Below, piece by piece: positions 52,388-61,217 of a DNA stretch of 64,000 nt. Location of the stretch: the NCBI RefSeq assembly GCF_039962115.1, contig NZ_JAMPKJ010000011.1, forward strand, positions 1-64,000. The letters are read 5' to 3'. Position numbers and translations under genes: made by a program. The notes beneath the pieces were generated by a model that ran no database searches, was not told the DNA's origin, and saw nothing but the letters and a program-made list of their open reading frames with translations. Every line of letters begins with the position of its first letter. Position 1 is the stretch's first letter. This DNA is from Funiculus sociatus GB2-C1. Lineage in GTDB: Bacteria > Cyanobacteriota > Cyanobacteriia > Cyanobacteriales > FACHB-T130.

Positions 52388-53710
52388 ATGGCGGCAAGCG
52401 ACGACTTCAAGCAAAAACTCAAAGCTGGCAAAATTGTTGAGGCACTTTCTACCGCACTCAGCGAGGCAATTGAGTTAGAAATTACCACCTGGGTTGCCAA
52501 AGCGGACTCAGATCGAGAGCAGCCCGAACCAGGCTCTCGGATGCAGACTCGGATTAATATTGTCGATGGCGACATCACCAACGAAATTGGCAACCAATTT
52601 CTCGATACTGGCCCCTATAGCGAACTGCGGCAATTTCATTTAGAACAGGTTCAGCAAAGCCGCGAAATTATCCAAGACAACCTCAAAAGTTTGCAAAAAT
52701 TATTTGGAATTTGGGCGCAAATGCGACCTTCAAATTCTCCAAAATTGTCTGGTGTAGAGAGTCCTAAACTACCTCCAGACGATGCTGATCCTTTAGTTAT
52801 GGAGCCTGAAGTTTCTGTGGTAGAGGTTGCGATCGCTTCTGAGTCCGTTATTGAGGTTGACACTGTTAGCGAAGCCCCGTCTGACCCCTCCCCAACCCCT
52901 CCCCAAATCGGGGAGGGGCTTCTAGATTCCGCATCCCAGAACAAAAGTTCTTCTTTTCCTTCCCCCCTTGCAGGGGCTGAATCATTAGGTTTTCCGACTT
53001 CGCCTTTAGCAGCATCCGTTCCCGCACAAACCCCACCAGTTGCGCCCACCCCGTCCCCACAGACATCGGAAACAACTGTAGAGCCTGTGTTGAGTTCCGA
53101 GGAATGGGAACAAGAGGAATGGGAGGAAGTTGCGCCCACCCCGTCCCCACAGACATCGGAAACAATTGTAGAGCCTGTGTTGAGTGCTGAGGAATGGGAA
53201 CAAGAGGAATGGGAGGAAGTTGCGCCCGCCCCGTCCCCACAGACATCGGAAATAATTGTAGAGCCTGTGTTGAGTGCCGAGGAATGGGAACAAGCCCTCT
53301 TAGAGGAACCGCCATCAGAGCCAGCGTGGACGGCTACTCAGGAGACTGTAGTGAACTGGGGAAGCGATGAAGAGTGGGAAGATGTCGAGGTAGAGGAACC
53401 AGAACAACGCTTCACCGGATGGTCGCAGACTGGTTTACAGGATGACGAATGGGAAGGGTTCGACAACTGGGAAGAAGAGGAACAAAGCCAACCGAATCAG
53501 CCACAAAGAAACTTTACTTCAAGCGATCGCCTTTCAAATCCGATGGCAGTTTTGTTCGGAGATATACCACCCGAAGAAAAGCCCCAATCTAACTCGGAAA
53601 TGCCAGACGAGGAAACACCCGTCACCTTTGAAGACCCTTTCTTTTCAGATATACCCGTCGAGCCTGGGGATAACAATCCTACTGATGAAAAAAGCAAAAA
53701 ACCAAAGTAA
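52388..53710 (+). CDS. DGDI-motif family protein 2 with acidic repeat tail
   Basis: The 440-aa product begins with a domain paralogous to the preceding gene (residues 1-115: FKQKLKAGKIVEALSTALSEAIELE, TRINIVDGDITNEIG). A long disordered tail follows. Residues 164-195 are read from a dispersed CCCCTCCCC/GGGGAGGGG repeat (52878-52975). Three 30-aa repeats, VAPTPSPQTSE...VEPVLSSEEWEQ, are at 53039-53298. The rest is very acidic with many Trp (EEWEDVEVEEPEQ, DDEWEGFDNWEEEE). It could bind many basic partners. Function unknown. Confidence 0.72.
   Translation: MAASDDFKQKLKAGKIVEALSTALSEAIELEITTWVAKADSDREQPEPGSRMQTRINIVDGDITNEIGNQFLDTGPYSELRQFHLEQVQQSREIIQDNLKSLQKLFGIWAQMRPSNSPKLSGVESPKLPPDDADPLVMEPEVSVVEVAIASESVIEVDTVSEAPSDPSPTPPQIGEGLLDSASQNKSSSFPSPLAGAESLGFPTSPLAASVPAQTPPVAPTPSPQTSETTVEPVLSSEEWEQEEWEEVAPTPSPQTSETIVEPVLSAEEWEQEEWEEVAPAPSPQTSEIIVEPVLSAEEWEQALLEEPPSEPAWTATQETVVNWGSDEEWEDVEVEEPEQRFTGWSQTGLQDDEWEGFDNWEEEEQSQPNQPQRNFTSSDRLSNPMAVLFGDIPPEEKPQSNSEMPDEETPVTFEDPFFSDIPVEPGDNNPTDEKSKKPK
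53039..53298 (+). repeat. Three 90-bp tandem coding repeats
   Basis: Copies begin at 53039, 53129 and 53219; the third is slightly shorter and diverges at its end. Each encodes a 30-residue acidic, Pro/Thr-rich unit with the EEWEQ motif. Near identity of the DNA points to recent duplication. Confidence 0.85.
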
Positions 53711-53731
53711 TAGCACCGGAGGCTAACAATT

Positions 53732-54535
53732 GTGGTGAATAGACCTGACACAAATAGTAGAGATATTATCCCTAATTTGCGACCTAAGTTTCACAACTTT
53801 TTACAGTCTTTAAGCGATGTACTCATCGACATCACGGCTCTAGAAGTTAATACAATGGTTGTCGATCAAATTACCGGAACAAAGTTCATTCCTTGGCAAG
53901 CTTATCGAGATATTTATCCCATTTGCAAGCCATATTTGGAAAGAATGGGAATTCATCCGTCCCTGCACGCGCGTTACCTGAGTCTTCGTAAGCAAATCGA
54001 AATAGAGTATTGTTTATACCGCGTTGAAGATGTTGCAGAAGATGCTTCCCAGCTAAGGGAATTTGTCCGAGTTCTCAGCGATCCCACAGCCGAACTGGAT
54101 TTGCAAAAGACGAAACTACCTAACCCACTCAACCCATCTGCTAATCCGGCTGTTGAAATTAAAAGGATTCAAACTCTGCTCGACGATGGTAGATTTTTAC
54201 GCAGTTTGCGGAAGGTAGATGAACTAAAGGCGGCGCTTGACAATCGTAACGAAGCACTCAAGAATAGCGAAATTGCTGCATCAGAAAATCCGGAAGAGGC
54301 AGTGACAACCGACATTATTTATGCTCAGTCGGTTATTCAGTTAGATGGAGATATCATCAACCGCTACCATGAAAAACTTTTTCAACACGAGCATAAAGAC
54401 ATAATTTTAGATATTCATAGACAAGGAGTAACTGCTGGGGAAAAACAGTGGCACGGACTGTTAGAGTTTATGGTAAACATGGTAGAATCTTTGGTGAATC
54501 GACGCTCGATAAAAGACATATTTAACCGGAATTGA
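53732..54535 (+). CDS. DGDI-motif family protein 3
   Basis: From a GTG start the 267-aa product is soluble and not recognised. Its C-terminal part reads VIQLDGDIINRYHEKLF followed by a His-containing helical stretch (HRQGVTAGEKQWHGLLEFMVNMVESLV), which parallels the DGDI region of its neighbours. The N-terminal part (NLRPKFHNFLQSLSDVLIDITALEVNTMVV) aligns loosely with the IELEITTWV region of the first two. It lies 21 bp after the previous gene, so the cluster is an operon. Confidence 0.68.
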   Translation: MVNRPDTNSRDIIPNLRPKFHNFLQSLSDVLIDITALEVNTMVVDQITGTKFIPWQAYRDIYPICKPYLERMGIHPSLHARYLSLRKQIEIEYCLYRVEDVAEDASQLREFVRVLSDPTAELDLQKTKLPNPLNPSANPAVEIKRIQTLLDDGRFLRSLRKVDELKAALDNRNEALKNSEIAASENPEEAVTTDIIYAQSVIQLDGDIINRYHEKLFQHEHKDIILDIHRQGVTAGEKQWHGLLEFMVNMVESLVNRRSIKDIFNRN

Positions 54536-54559
54536 TATTGCGTAACAGCCTAACAACTA

Positions 54560-54670
54560 AAGCCCGCAGACTGGAAGTCTCGATGCTCCGCAAACCAAGT
54601 CCGCCTGCGCGGACTCAATTTAGCCTGGGTTGGCAGGCTTTGTTTGTGCGGTTGCGATTTCCAATCACTA
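54560..54670. repeat. Dispersed palindromic repeat, copy 2
   Basis: The stretch matches the element at 11636-11755: AGACTGGAAGTCT, AAGTCCGCCTGCGCGGACTC, TTTGTTTGTGCGGTTGCGATTTC. It separates the third and fourth genes of the DGDI cluster. Confidence 0.68.
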
Positions 54671-54764
54671 GGTATTTTTGCAAAACTGGGATGCACCCAA
54701 GCAGGCTTAAGAGAAGTGAGCCTCCCAAACTGATGTCAATTAAACCGAATATTGCTAAAAATGA

Positions 54765-55487
54765 GTGGGAAATAATTCTCCAATATCATCCAGAAAATGC
54801 CTTGATTTAACTGCATACATTCAAGTCGAGGAAGTCAAAGACGAAAAGGGACAAGTAGTGTTTCGCTTCGTGCGATTTAACTTAGATCAGAACGTCATAG
54901 ATAGAATTCTGCAAGCTAGAACAAAGGGAAAAGATTTGTGTATTTCCCCAAAGAGACTTGGGGAATTGCGCTCTTATGCTTTATTAGATGCGGAAAATCG
55001 ATTACAATCTGGGCTAACTTTCTGCACTTACTACTATCATGTAACTACAGAGAAAGTGGCTGATAACATTGTTATGCGGAGTGTGATTTCTCTGGATGGA
55101 GACATCATTCACCAAATTCGCCATGATTGTCTCGTTGACTCAACTTGGTGTTTAGCGATCTCAACCGCACACCACTGGCTTGTCGCTCAACTTTTAAACA
55201 ATCTGCATCTCAAAACAGCTTTGCTGTTAAAGTGGATATCTTGGGGGCTATCTTTATTAATTGTCCTTCCTACAGTTATTGTTTATATACAGCAGCTTAA
55301 TCCATTGAAACTGTTAGTATCGCTGCTAACATCGTGGCTATTGCAAATTGGATTTAAGCGTCTATTATATTTATTTTTCCCATTGCTAAATCGCTGGCTT
55401 TTGCGTCAGTTATTATTGCGATTGCTCTCTTCTAATCCGATGGAACAGAAAATTGCCAAGGGCATTTTAGAGTGGTTTGGAGTATAA
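54765..55487 (+). CDS. DGDI-motif family protein 4, membrane-anchored
   Basis: The 240-aa frame contains SVISLDGDIIHQIRHDCL (about residue 105) and two or more C-terminal membrane segments (LLLKWISWGLSLLIVLPTVIVYI, LLVSLLTSWLLQIGF, LLYLFFPLLNRWLL). The first ten or so residues are read close to the end of a dispersed repeat, so the real start may be a later codon near TAYIQVEEVKDEKGQ. It would anchor the family at the membrane. Function unknown. Confidence 0.62.
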   Translation: MGNNSPISSRKCLDLTAYIQVEEVKDEKGQVVFRFVRFNLDQNVIDRILQARTKGKDLCISPKRLGELRSYALLDAENRLQSGLTFCTYYYHVTTEKVADNIVMRSVISLDGDIIHQIRHDCLVDSTWCLAISTAHHWLVAQLLNNLHLKTALLLKWISWGLSLLIVLPTVIVYIQQLNPLKLLVSLLTSWLLQIGFKRLLYLFFPLLNRWLLRQLLLRLLSSNPMEQKIAKGILEWFGV

Positions 55488-55653
55488 ATGCCAGGGGTCA
55501 AGGCATTCTGCTTTACTTGTTGATGTGGACGATAGTACCTCAAAAAAAATATCTAGAGATAGATAAAGTCAAAGACGCATCTTCTGTAGAAGAAGGGACG
55601 GGTGAGGTATAACTGGAAATCCCATCTAAGGGAGAGTCAGGAGAATAAAGTAG

Positions 55654-56454
55654 ATGTCATTTATTAGAAAATACCCGCTTGCTACCTTCTTTATCTTGGC
55701 TTATGCGATCGCGTGGTTAGTTTGGGGTAGCGAAATCGCCGCAACCTTCGGCTGGATTTCCTTCCAACTCCCCGAAAACTTAGCCTTCTTTGGCATTAGC
55801 ATATCAGCAGTGATGATTAGTGCGATCGCAGACGGAAAAGCTGGAATTAACAGATTCTTTAGCCAACTGGTGAGGTGGCGTGTCGGCGGGAAATGGTACG
55901 CGATCGCTTTCCTCATACCAGCTGGCATTAGTCTAGCAGCAATTGGTCTTCACATCCTGCTAGGCGGGAATCATCAAATCGCCACCATAATTCCATTGGA
56001 AGGAATATTACCCTTATTCATTGAACAAATCATCATCCATCTGTTAACTGAGGAACCAGGGTGGAGAGGATTTGCTTTACCAAGACTTCAGGAAAATTTT
56101 AGCGCCTTATGGGCCAGTTTCATCCTGGGTTTAAGCTGGGGAATGTGGCACTTTCCCTTATTTCTCCTCCCAGGAACACCTCAAGCTAATATCCCCTTTG
56201 TAGGTTTCCTCCTTTCCACGATAGCGATCGCGATTCTGATGACGTGGATCTACAACCATACAAAAGGCAGCGTATTACTCGCCGCATTCTTCCACGCTGC
56301 CTATAATACTACACTTGTCTTCTTTGGCACATTGTGGGGAGATTTGCGAGTCTTCTGGTTCTACGTCGCCATCACCTGGATAGCAGCGATTTTCGTTGTC
56401 ATCATAGAAGGCGCAGCACATCTCGATCGTAAAAAGACACTCACAGCTACCTGA
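55654..56454 (+). CDS. CPBP-family intramembrane glutamic protease
   Basis: The 266-aa membrane protein has CPBP/Abi motifs: EEPGWRGFALPRLQ (paired Glu and Arg), GMWHFPLF (His) and HAAYN (His). At least seven hydrophobic segments surround them. CPBP proteases process prenylated or other membrane substrates. AGGAG precedes the ATG. It is a single gene between unrelated neighbours. Confidence 0.87.
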   Translation: MSFIRKYPLATFFILAYAIAWLVWGSEIAATFGWISFQLPENLAFFGISISAVMISAIADGKAGINRFFSQLVRWRVGGKWYAIAFLIPAGISLAAIGLHILLGGNHQIATIIPLEGILPLFIEQIIIHLLTEEPGWRGFALPRLQENFSALWASFILGLSWGMWHFPLFLLPGTPQANIPFVGFLLSTIAIAILMTWIYNHTKGSVLLAAFFHAAYNTTLVFFGTLWGDLRVFWFYVAITWIAAIFVVIIEGAAHLDRKKTLTAT

Positions 56455-56620
56455 AATTATCCCCTCTCTGCGCCCTCAGCGCCTCGGCGGTTCGTTTCCC
56501 ACAAGCAACCGTGTCTCCCCTGCTACCTTTTTGTAACAATTTCTGTAACAGGACAACTACCAGCATCCTATCGCGTCTAAATTCAGACAAAGACATGGCT
56601 AATCCTGCCATCAACAGGCA

Positions 56621-57487
56621 ATGCTACTAAAAGATATCCGAGACTACCAAATTCTCTTTCTAACCTCATTTCTTGTCTTAGGAATTTCGACAAGAGACTG
56701 GACGCTACGACCAGATTTAATTTTAGTTGTAATAGTGACTTGCCTAGTTACTCAGTGGCTAGCAACATCCATCAAACAAAACCTACTCCAAGGAACTGAA
56801 TTAACAACCAATACTCCCATCAAACCTTCATTTCGCAGCGCTTTAATTACAGCTTTAGGTTTAAGTTTGCTGCTAAGAGCTGATAATTACACCACAATGG
56901 TTTTAGCAGGTTCCTTAGCAATTTCAAGTAAATTTATTTTTCAAATTCATAACAAACATTTTTTCAATCCTGCCAATTTTGGTATTATTTCAGTTCTCAT
57001 TTTGACACCCGATGCCTGGGTTTCCCCTGGACAGTGGGGGGATGATTGGTGGTATGCCTTGTTATTTGCAGGAACCGGAGGCATGATATTAAAACGAGTC
57101 GGGCGATGGGACACAACCGCTGCTTTTTTATGTTCCTATGCCCTTTTAGAAGCGATTCGCAATATCTGGCTTGGCTGGACGTGGGACGTATTTTTCCATC
57201 GTTTAACCAGCGGTTCTTTACTGCTGTTTGCCTTGTTTATGATTACAGATCCTCGGTCAATTCCCAACGCCAGAATCAGCCGCTTAATATGGGCTATTTC
57301 CATCGCCGTATTAACTTTTATCCTGCGGAATCAATTTTTTGTTTCTACCGCAGTTTTCTGGGCTTTATTTGCCCTAGCACCCTTAACTGTAATTTGGGAT
57401 TTAGTTTGGAAAGCGCCCAGATTCTCGTGGTGGGATTCAGCAAATAAACCTGAAAATGCTGAAGATGAGCAGTATATACAAGCGTAA
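56621..57487 (+). CDS. RnfD/NqrB-like membrane protein
   Basis: The 288-aa integral membrane protein shows the RnfD/NqrB family pattern (FNPANFGIISVL, with many membrane segments and a D(P)RS motif ALFMITDPRSIPN). In Rnf and Nqr complexes this subunit binds flavin. No other rnf/nqr subunits are nearby; instead the next gene encodes a DUF2330 protein 21 bp downstream, so they form a two-gene unit. The electron or ion role is inferred only from the fold. Confidence 0.82.
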   Translation: MLLKDIRDYQILFLTSFLVLGISTRDWTLRPDLILVVIVTCLVTQWLATSIKQNLLQGTELTTNTPIKPSFRSALITALGLSLLLRADNYTTMVLAGSLAISSKFIFQIHNKHFFNPANFGIISVLILTPDAWVSPGQWGDDWWYALLFAGTGGMILKRVGRWDTTAAFLCSYALLEAIRNIWLGWTWDVFFHRLTSGSLLLFALFMITDPRSIPNARISRLIWAISIAVLTFILRNQFFVSTAVFWALFALAPLTVIWDLVWKAPRFSWWDSANKPENAEDEQYIQA

Positions 57488-57508
57488 ACACTTACTAAAA
57501 TCAAAGAG

Positions 57509-58870
57509 GTGACAATGAAGTTATTTCGGATTTTCCAAACCTTACTTATAACTTGTCTAGCGGTTATTTGCTTTGCGCCTACAGCCTGGGCATTTTGTGG
57601 ATTTTATGTCGCTAAAGCAGATACCAAATTATACAACAAAGCTTCTCAAGTAGTGATTGCGCGGAGTGGCGATCGCACTGTTCTAACTATGGCGAATGAC
57701 TATCAAGGAGATGTCAAAGACTTCGCCTTAGTTGTCCCCGTTCCCACGGTACTTAAAAAAGACCAAGTTCGCGTTGGCGAACCCAAAATTATCGAACGTT
57801 TAGATGCTTTTAGTGCGCCGCGACTCGTCGAATATTTTGACGAAGATCCGTGTAATCCTGTCATGTACTCTCCAAGACCTGTATCCAGAGCAGCGATGGA
57901 ACCTGGCGCAGCAAGAGGAAATAGAGACGAAAGCACTTTAGGTGTCACCGTAGAAGAACGTTTTACAGTCGGAGAATATGACATTGTAATCCTCAGCGCC
58001 AGAGAATCTAATGGTTTAGAAACTTGGCTAAATCGCAACGGCTATCGCATTCCCAGAGGTGCCAAACAACTGCTGCAACCATACATCCGGCAAAACATGA
58101 AATTCTTCGTTGCTAAAGTCAACTTAGGAGAATTTGAAAAGTCTGGGACTCAATTCCTGCGACCTTTGATGATGGCTTATGAATCTCCTAAATTCATGTT
58201 GCCGATTCGTCTAGGCATGATTAATTCTACCAGCGAACAAGACTTAATTGTTTATCTCTTATCGCCAAAAGGTCAGGCAGAAGTTACCAACTACCGCACA
58301 GTCAAAGTTCCCTCGGATGCTGAAATACCAGTATACGTTAAAAACGACTTTGGCAATTTCTACAAATCGATGTTCAAAAACGCCTATAATAGAGAAAATC
58401 AAAAAGTTGCATTTCTCGAATATGCGTGGGATATGGGTAGCTGCGATCCGTGTTCTGCGGAACCATTAAATCCAGAAGAACTGAAGAAAGCTGGTGTATT
58501 TTGGCTAGATAATTACCCTTCGGATATCCAGCAGTCAGCGCCCTTCAGGAGAGGCATTGTTCCCTCCAGTAATGTTTTTATCACTCGTCTTCATGTCCGC
58601 TATACCCGCGATAAGTTTCCGGAAGATTTGATGTTCCAAGAAACATCAAACCGTCAAAACTTCCAGGGTCGCTATATCCTGCGCCATGCTTTTACAGGGG
58701 AAGTTAAATGTCAAGCAGGACAACAATATAAAAAGTCTTTGCCGGGACGATTTGAACAAGAAGCGCAGACTTTAGCGAAGCTTACAGGGTGGAATATTCA
58801 GGATATTCGGAAAAAAATGCCTGTGGCACAAAGCAATTCTAGACCTTGGTGGCAAAATATTTTCCCTTGA
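57509..58870 (+). CDS. DUF2330 secreted protein
   Basis: The 453-aa product has a signal peptide (LLITCLAVICFAPTAWA) followed by FCGFYVAKADTKLYNKASQVVIARSGDRTVLTMANDYQGDVKDFALVVPVP, the DUF2330 signature. Cys residues in FCGFY, DPCN, GSCDPC and VKCQ could form disulfides or bind metal. It follows the RnfD-like gene by 21 bp. A redox partnership at the membrane is possible but unproven. Confidence 0.85.
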   Translation: MTMKLFRIFQTLLITCLAVICFAPTAWAFCGFYVAKADTKLYNKASQVVIARSGDRTVLTMANDYQGDVKDFALVVPVPTVLKKDQVRVGEPKIIERLDAFSAPRLVEYFDEDPCNPVMYSPRPVSRAAMEPGAARGNRDESTLGVTVEERFTVGEYDIVILSARESNGLETWLNRNGYRIPRGAKQLLQPYIRQNMKFFVAKVNLGEFEKSGTQFLRPLMMAYESPKFMLPIRLGMINSTSEQDLIVYLLSPKGQAEVTNYRTVKVPSDAEIPVYVKNDFGNFYKSMFKNAYNRENQKVAFLEYAWDMGSCDPCSAEPLNPEELKKAGVFWLDNYPSDIQQSAPFRRGIVPSSNVFITRLHVRYTRDKFPEDLMFQETSNRQNFQGRYILRHAFTGEVKCQAGQQYKKSLPGRFEQEAQTLAKLTGWNIQDIRKKMPVAQSNSRPWWQNIFP

Positions 58871-58876
58871 CACCAT

Positions 58877-59019
58877 GACTTACGCACTTGCCGTGAACTA
58901 AAGTTCCGGCTCAAAGCTCAAACCCATTAAAATGGGTTGGTTTGAGGTTTTTTAGTCAGTTTCAACTGACTTGGGCTTTTAGCCAGGAAATAAATTTCCT
59001 GGTTCCAAGTGCGTAAGTC
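58877..59019. mobile_element. MITE-like element with perfect 14-bp terminal inverted repeats
   Basis: GACTTACGCACTTG at 58877-58890 is the exact inverse of CAAGTGCGTAAGTC at 59006-59019. The inner 115 bp hold two further hairpins (AACCCATT/AATGGGTT and CAGGAAA/TTTCCTG) and no coding frame. It lies after the DUF2330 gene and may also serve as a terminator. Such termini suggest mobilisation by an unlinked IS transposase. Confidence 0.75.
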
Positions 59020-59192
59020 CTAAACACTTAAAGTGTCATAAGTTTACATTTCTGTTAAATAAGCAGGTTTTTTATGAAGCTTCCGTGAAGATGAGGCATC
59101 TTAAAACCTGCTTATTACCTTCATAGGGTTGTCTTAACGTGCGATCGCTACTGTGTGAGGAATAACGAAAGCTAAGTACAAACACGGTTGCT

Positions 59193-60527
59193 ATGAAGAT
59201 CCAGAAAGCTCTAATTTCCCGGTTCGATCGCCTTGTATCCGGAGGATTACTGACAGCAGGGATATTGGGAGCGATCGCGTCTGGGTCAGCCCAAGCCACC
59301 ACCCTCCGCTTTGCCACATTCAACGCCTCACTAAACCGCAACGCTGAGGGTCAACTAATTACCGATTTGTCAACCCCCGACAACGTACAGGCCAAGACCG
59401 TTGCCGAAATCATCCAACGAGTCAACCCTGACGTACTGTTAATCAACGAATTCGACTATGTAGAAGGCGGTAAAGCAGCCCAACTATTTCAAAATAACTA
59501 CCTTTCAGTTAGCCAGAATGGTGCTTCCCCCGCTGAATATCAATATCGCTACGTTGCACCATCCAACACTGGCATACCTTCCGGATTTGACCTAGACAAC
59601 AATGGCACAGTCGGCGGCCCAAACGATGCCTATGGCTTCGGATTCTTCCCCGGACAGTTTGGCATGGCACTGTACTCCAAGTACCCAATTTTAGAAGAAA
59701 GCATCCGCACCTTCCAAACCTTCCTGTGGAAAGATATGCCGGGAGCCTTACTTCCCAACAACCCAGCGACACCCGAACCCAATGACTGGTACTCGGAAGC
59801 AGAACTTGAGGTAGTTCGTCTCTCCTCTAAAAGTCATTGGGATATCCCAATTAACGTTAACGGAGAGATTGTTCACGCCCTCCTTAGCCATCCTACCCCG
59901 CCAGTATTTGACGGCCCCGAAGACCGCAACGGTAGGCGGAATTTTGACGAAATTCGCTTTTGGGCAGACTATATCACGCCCGGAGAAGGCGATTACATCT
60001 ACGACGATCAGCGCACCTTTGGAGGACTGAGTGCTGATTCAAGCTTTGTTATCATGGGCGACCAAAATTCAGATCCCTTTGATGGCGATAGCTTACCCGG
60101 TGCGATACAGCAATTGCTGGATAATCCCCTTGTCAATACCAGTGTCACTCCCACCAGCGAAGGCGGCCCAGAACAGGCAATTTTGCAAGGCGGTGCTAAT
60201 CTAACCCATAAAAGCAACCCAGCATTTGATACAGCTGACTTTGCTGATGGTACACCCGGTAATTTGCGCGTAGATTACGTTTTGCCATCGCAGGATTTAG
60301 AGATTGTTGATGCAGCTGTATTCTGGCCTAAGAGCAGCGATCGCCTGTTTCCTCTAGTGGGGACGTTCCCATTCCCCAGTTCCGATCATCGCTTGGTGTG
60401 GACTGATGTTAAGGTGGCTGATGATAGCGCTAGCATACCTGAACCTTCCGCTACTCTGGGGATTTTCAGCCTTGGCATTCTGGGGATAATTGGCAAATCC
60501 CGCCGTCGCCGCAAACCGATTGTTTGA
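59193..60527 (+). CDS. Endonuclease/exonuclease/phosphatase family protein with PEP-CTERM anchor
   Basis: The 444-aa product has a signal peptide (GLLTAGILGAIASGSAQA) and an EEP fold: TLRFATFNASL, NPDVLLINEFDYV, IMGDQNSDPFDGD and a final SDHRLVWTDVKV. It ends with a PEP-CTERM sorting signal: IPEPSATLGIFSLGILGIIGKSRRRRKP. It should be exported and processed by an exosortase system. Substrates may be nucleic acids or phosphoesters outside the cell; the exact reaction is unknown. Confidence 0.9.
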   Translation: MKIQKALISRFDRLVSGGLLTAGILGAIASGSAQATTLRFATFNASLNRNAEGQLITDLSTPDNVQAKTVAEIIQRVNPDVLLINEFDYVEGGKAAQLFQNNYLSVSQNGASPAEYQYRYVAPSNTGIPSGFDLDNNGTVGGPNDAYGFGFFPGQFGMALYSKYPILEESIRTFQTFLWKDMPGALLPNNPATPEPNDWYSEAELEVVRLSSKSHWDIPINVNGEIVHALLSHPTPPVFDGPEDRNGRRNFDEIRFWADYITPGEGDYIYDDQRTFGGLSADSSFVIMGDQNSDPFDGDSLPGAIQQLLDNPLVNTSVTPTSEGGPEQAILQGGANLTHKSNPAFDTADFADGTPGNLRVDYVLPSQDLEIVDAAVFWPKSSDRLFPLVGTFPFPSSDHRLVWTDVKVADDSASIPEPSATLGIFSLGILGIIGKSRRRRKPIV

Positions 60528-60641
60528 GTTAGCGTAGCGTAGGTTGGCTTGTGCAACGAAATCCAACACTCATAACCATTGGTTAGGTTTCCACACGGTA
60601 ATCCCAATCTACAAATATTCTTAAGTGAACCGTATTGTTCT

Positions 60642-61094
60642 CTAAGATGCTTCTCTTTCCAGCAGCAAAGTAACAGGGCCATCATTCTCAATTTCTACCT
60701 GCATCATCGCCCCAAATTCACCCGTTTCAACTCGCACACTTTGGCGCAACTTCTCAACAAACTGTTCGTAAAGCTTTTTGGCAACATCTGGTGCAGCTGA
60801 ACGGTCGAAGGAAGGGCGGCGACCTTTGCGACAATCTCCGTAGAGGGTGAACTGGCTAATTACTAACAGTTCGCCCCCGATTTCTTGAATCGATTTTTCC
60901 CAGCGTCCCGTCCCATTTTGCTCATCTGGAAATAAGCGTAATTCCAAACATTTTCGCGCTATCCAATCAAGTTCTGCTTCGGTATCCGTATCGGCAATGG
61001 CTACGAGTAAGTTAAGCCCTCGCCCAATTTTGCCGATGACTTTACCTGCAACCTCAACTTGAGATGATTTAACTCGCTGAACGACAACGCGCAT
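60642..61094 (-). CDS. dtd: D-aminoacyl-tRNA deacylase
   Basis: The 150-aa protein shows Dtd signatures: [40 protein letters not shown] and the C-terminal [11 protein letters not shown]. Dtd removes D-amino acids wrongly attached to tRNA. It forms a dimer; the cross-subunit Gly-Pro motif here is in NDGPVT. Complete and ordinary. Confidence 0.93.
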   Translation of the reverse strand: MRVVVQRVKSSQVEVAGKVIGKIGRGLNLLVAIADTDTEAELDWIARKCLELRLFPDEQNGTGRWEKSIQEIGGELLVISQFTLYGDCRKGRRPSFDRSAAPDVAKKLYEQFVEKLRQSVRVETGEFGAMMQVEIENDGPVTLLLEREAS

Positions 61095-61118
61095 AATTAG
61101 TCATTAGTCATTACATCT

Positions 61119-61147
61119 GTAGGGACATGGCATTGCCATGTCCCTAC
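61119..61147. repeat. Perfect 29-bp palindrome
   Basis: GTAGGGACATGGCA and TGCCATGTCCCTAC flank one T. It lies between dtd and the GTPase gene. It is related to the palindromes at 43796 and 45566 and to half-sites near 41997. It may act as a transcription terminator for the GTPase gene. Confidence 0.7.
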
Positions 61148-61217
61148 CAAACGTTAGAACCGCAATGTATTCGACCCAAGAGAGAAACGCTATAAACTAT
61201 TAGCAATTAGCTAATTA

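Noticed and set aside
52866-53315. Minus-strand frames across the acidic repeats (149 and 162 aa)
   Set aside because: They are shadows of the 90-bp tandem repeats in the plus-strand gene.
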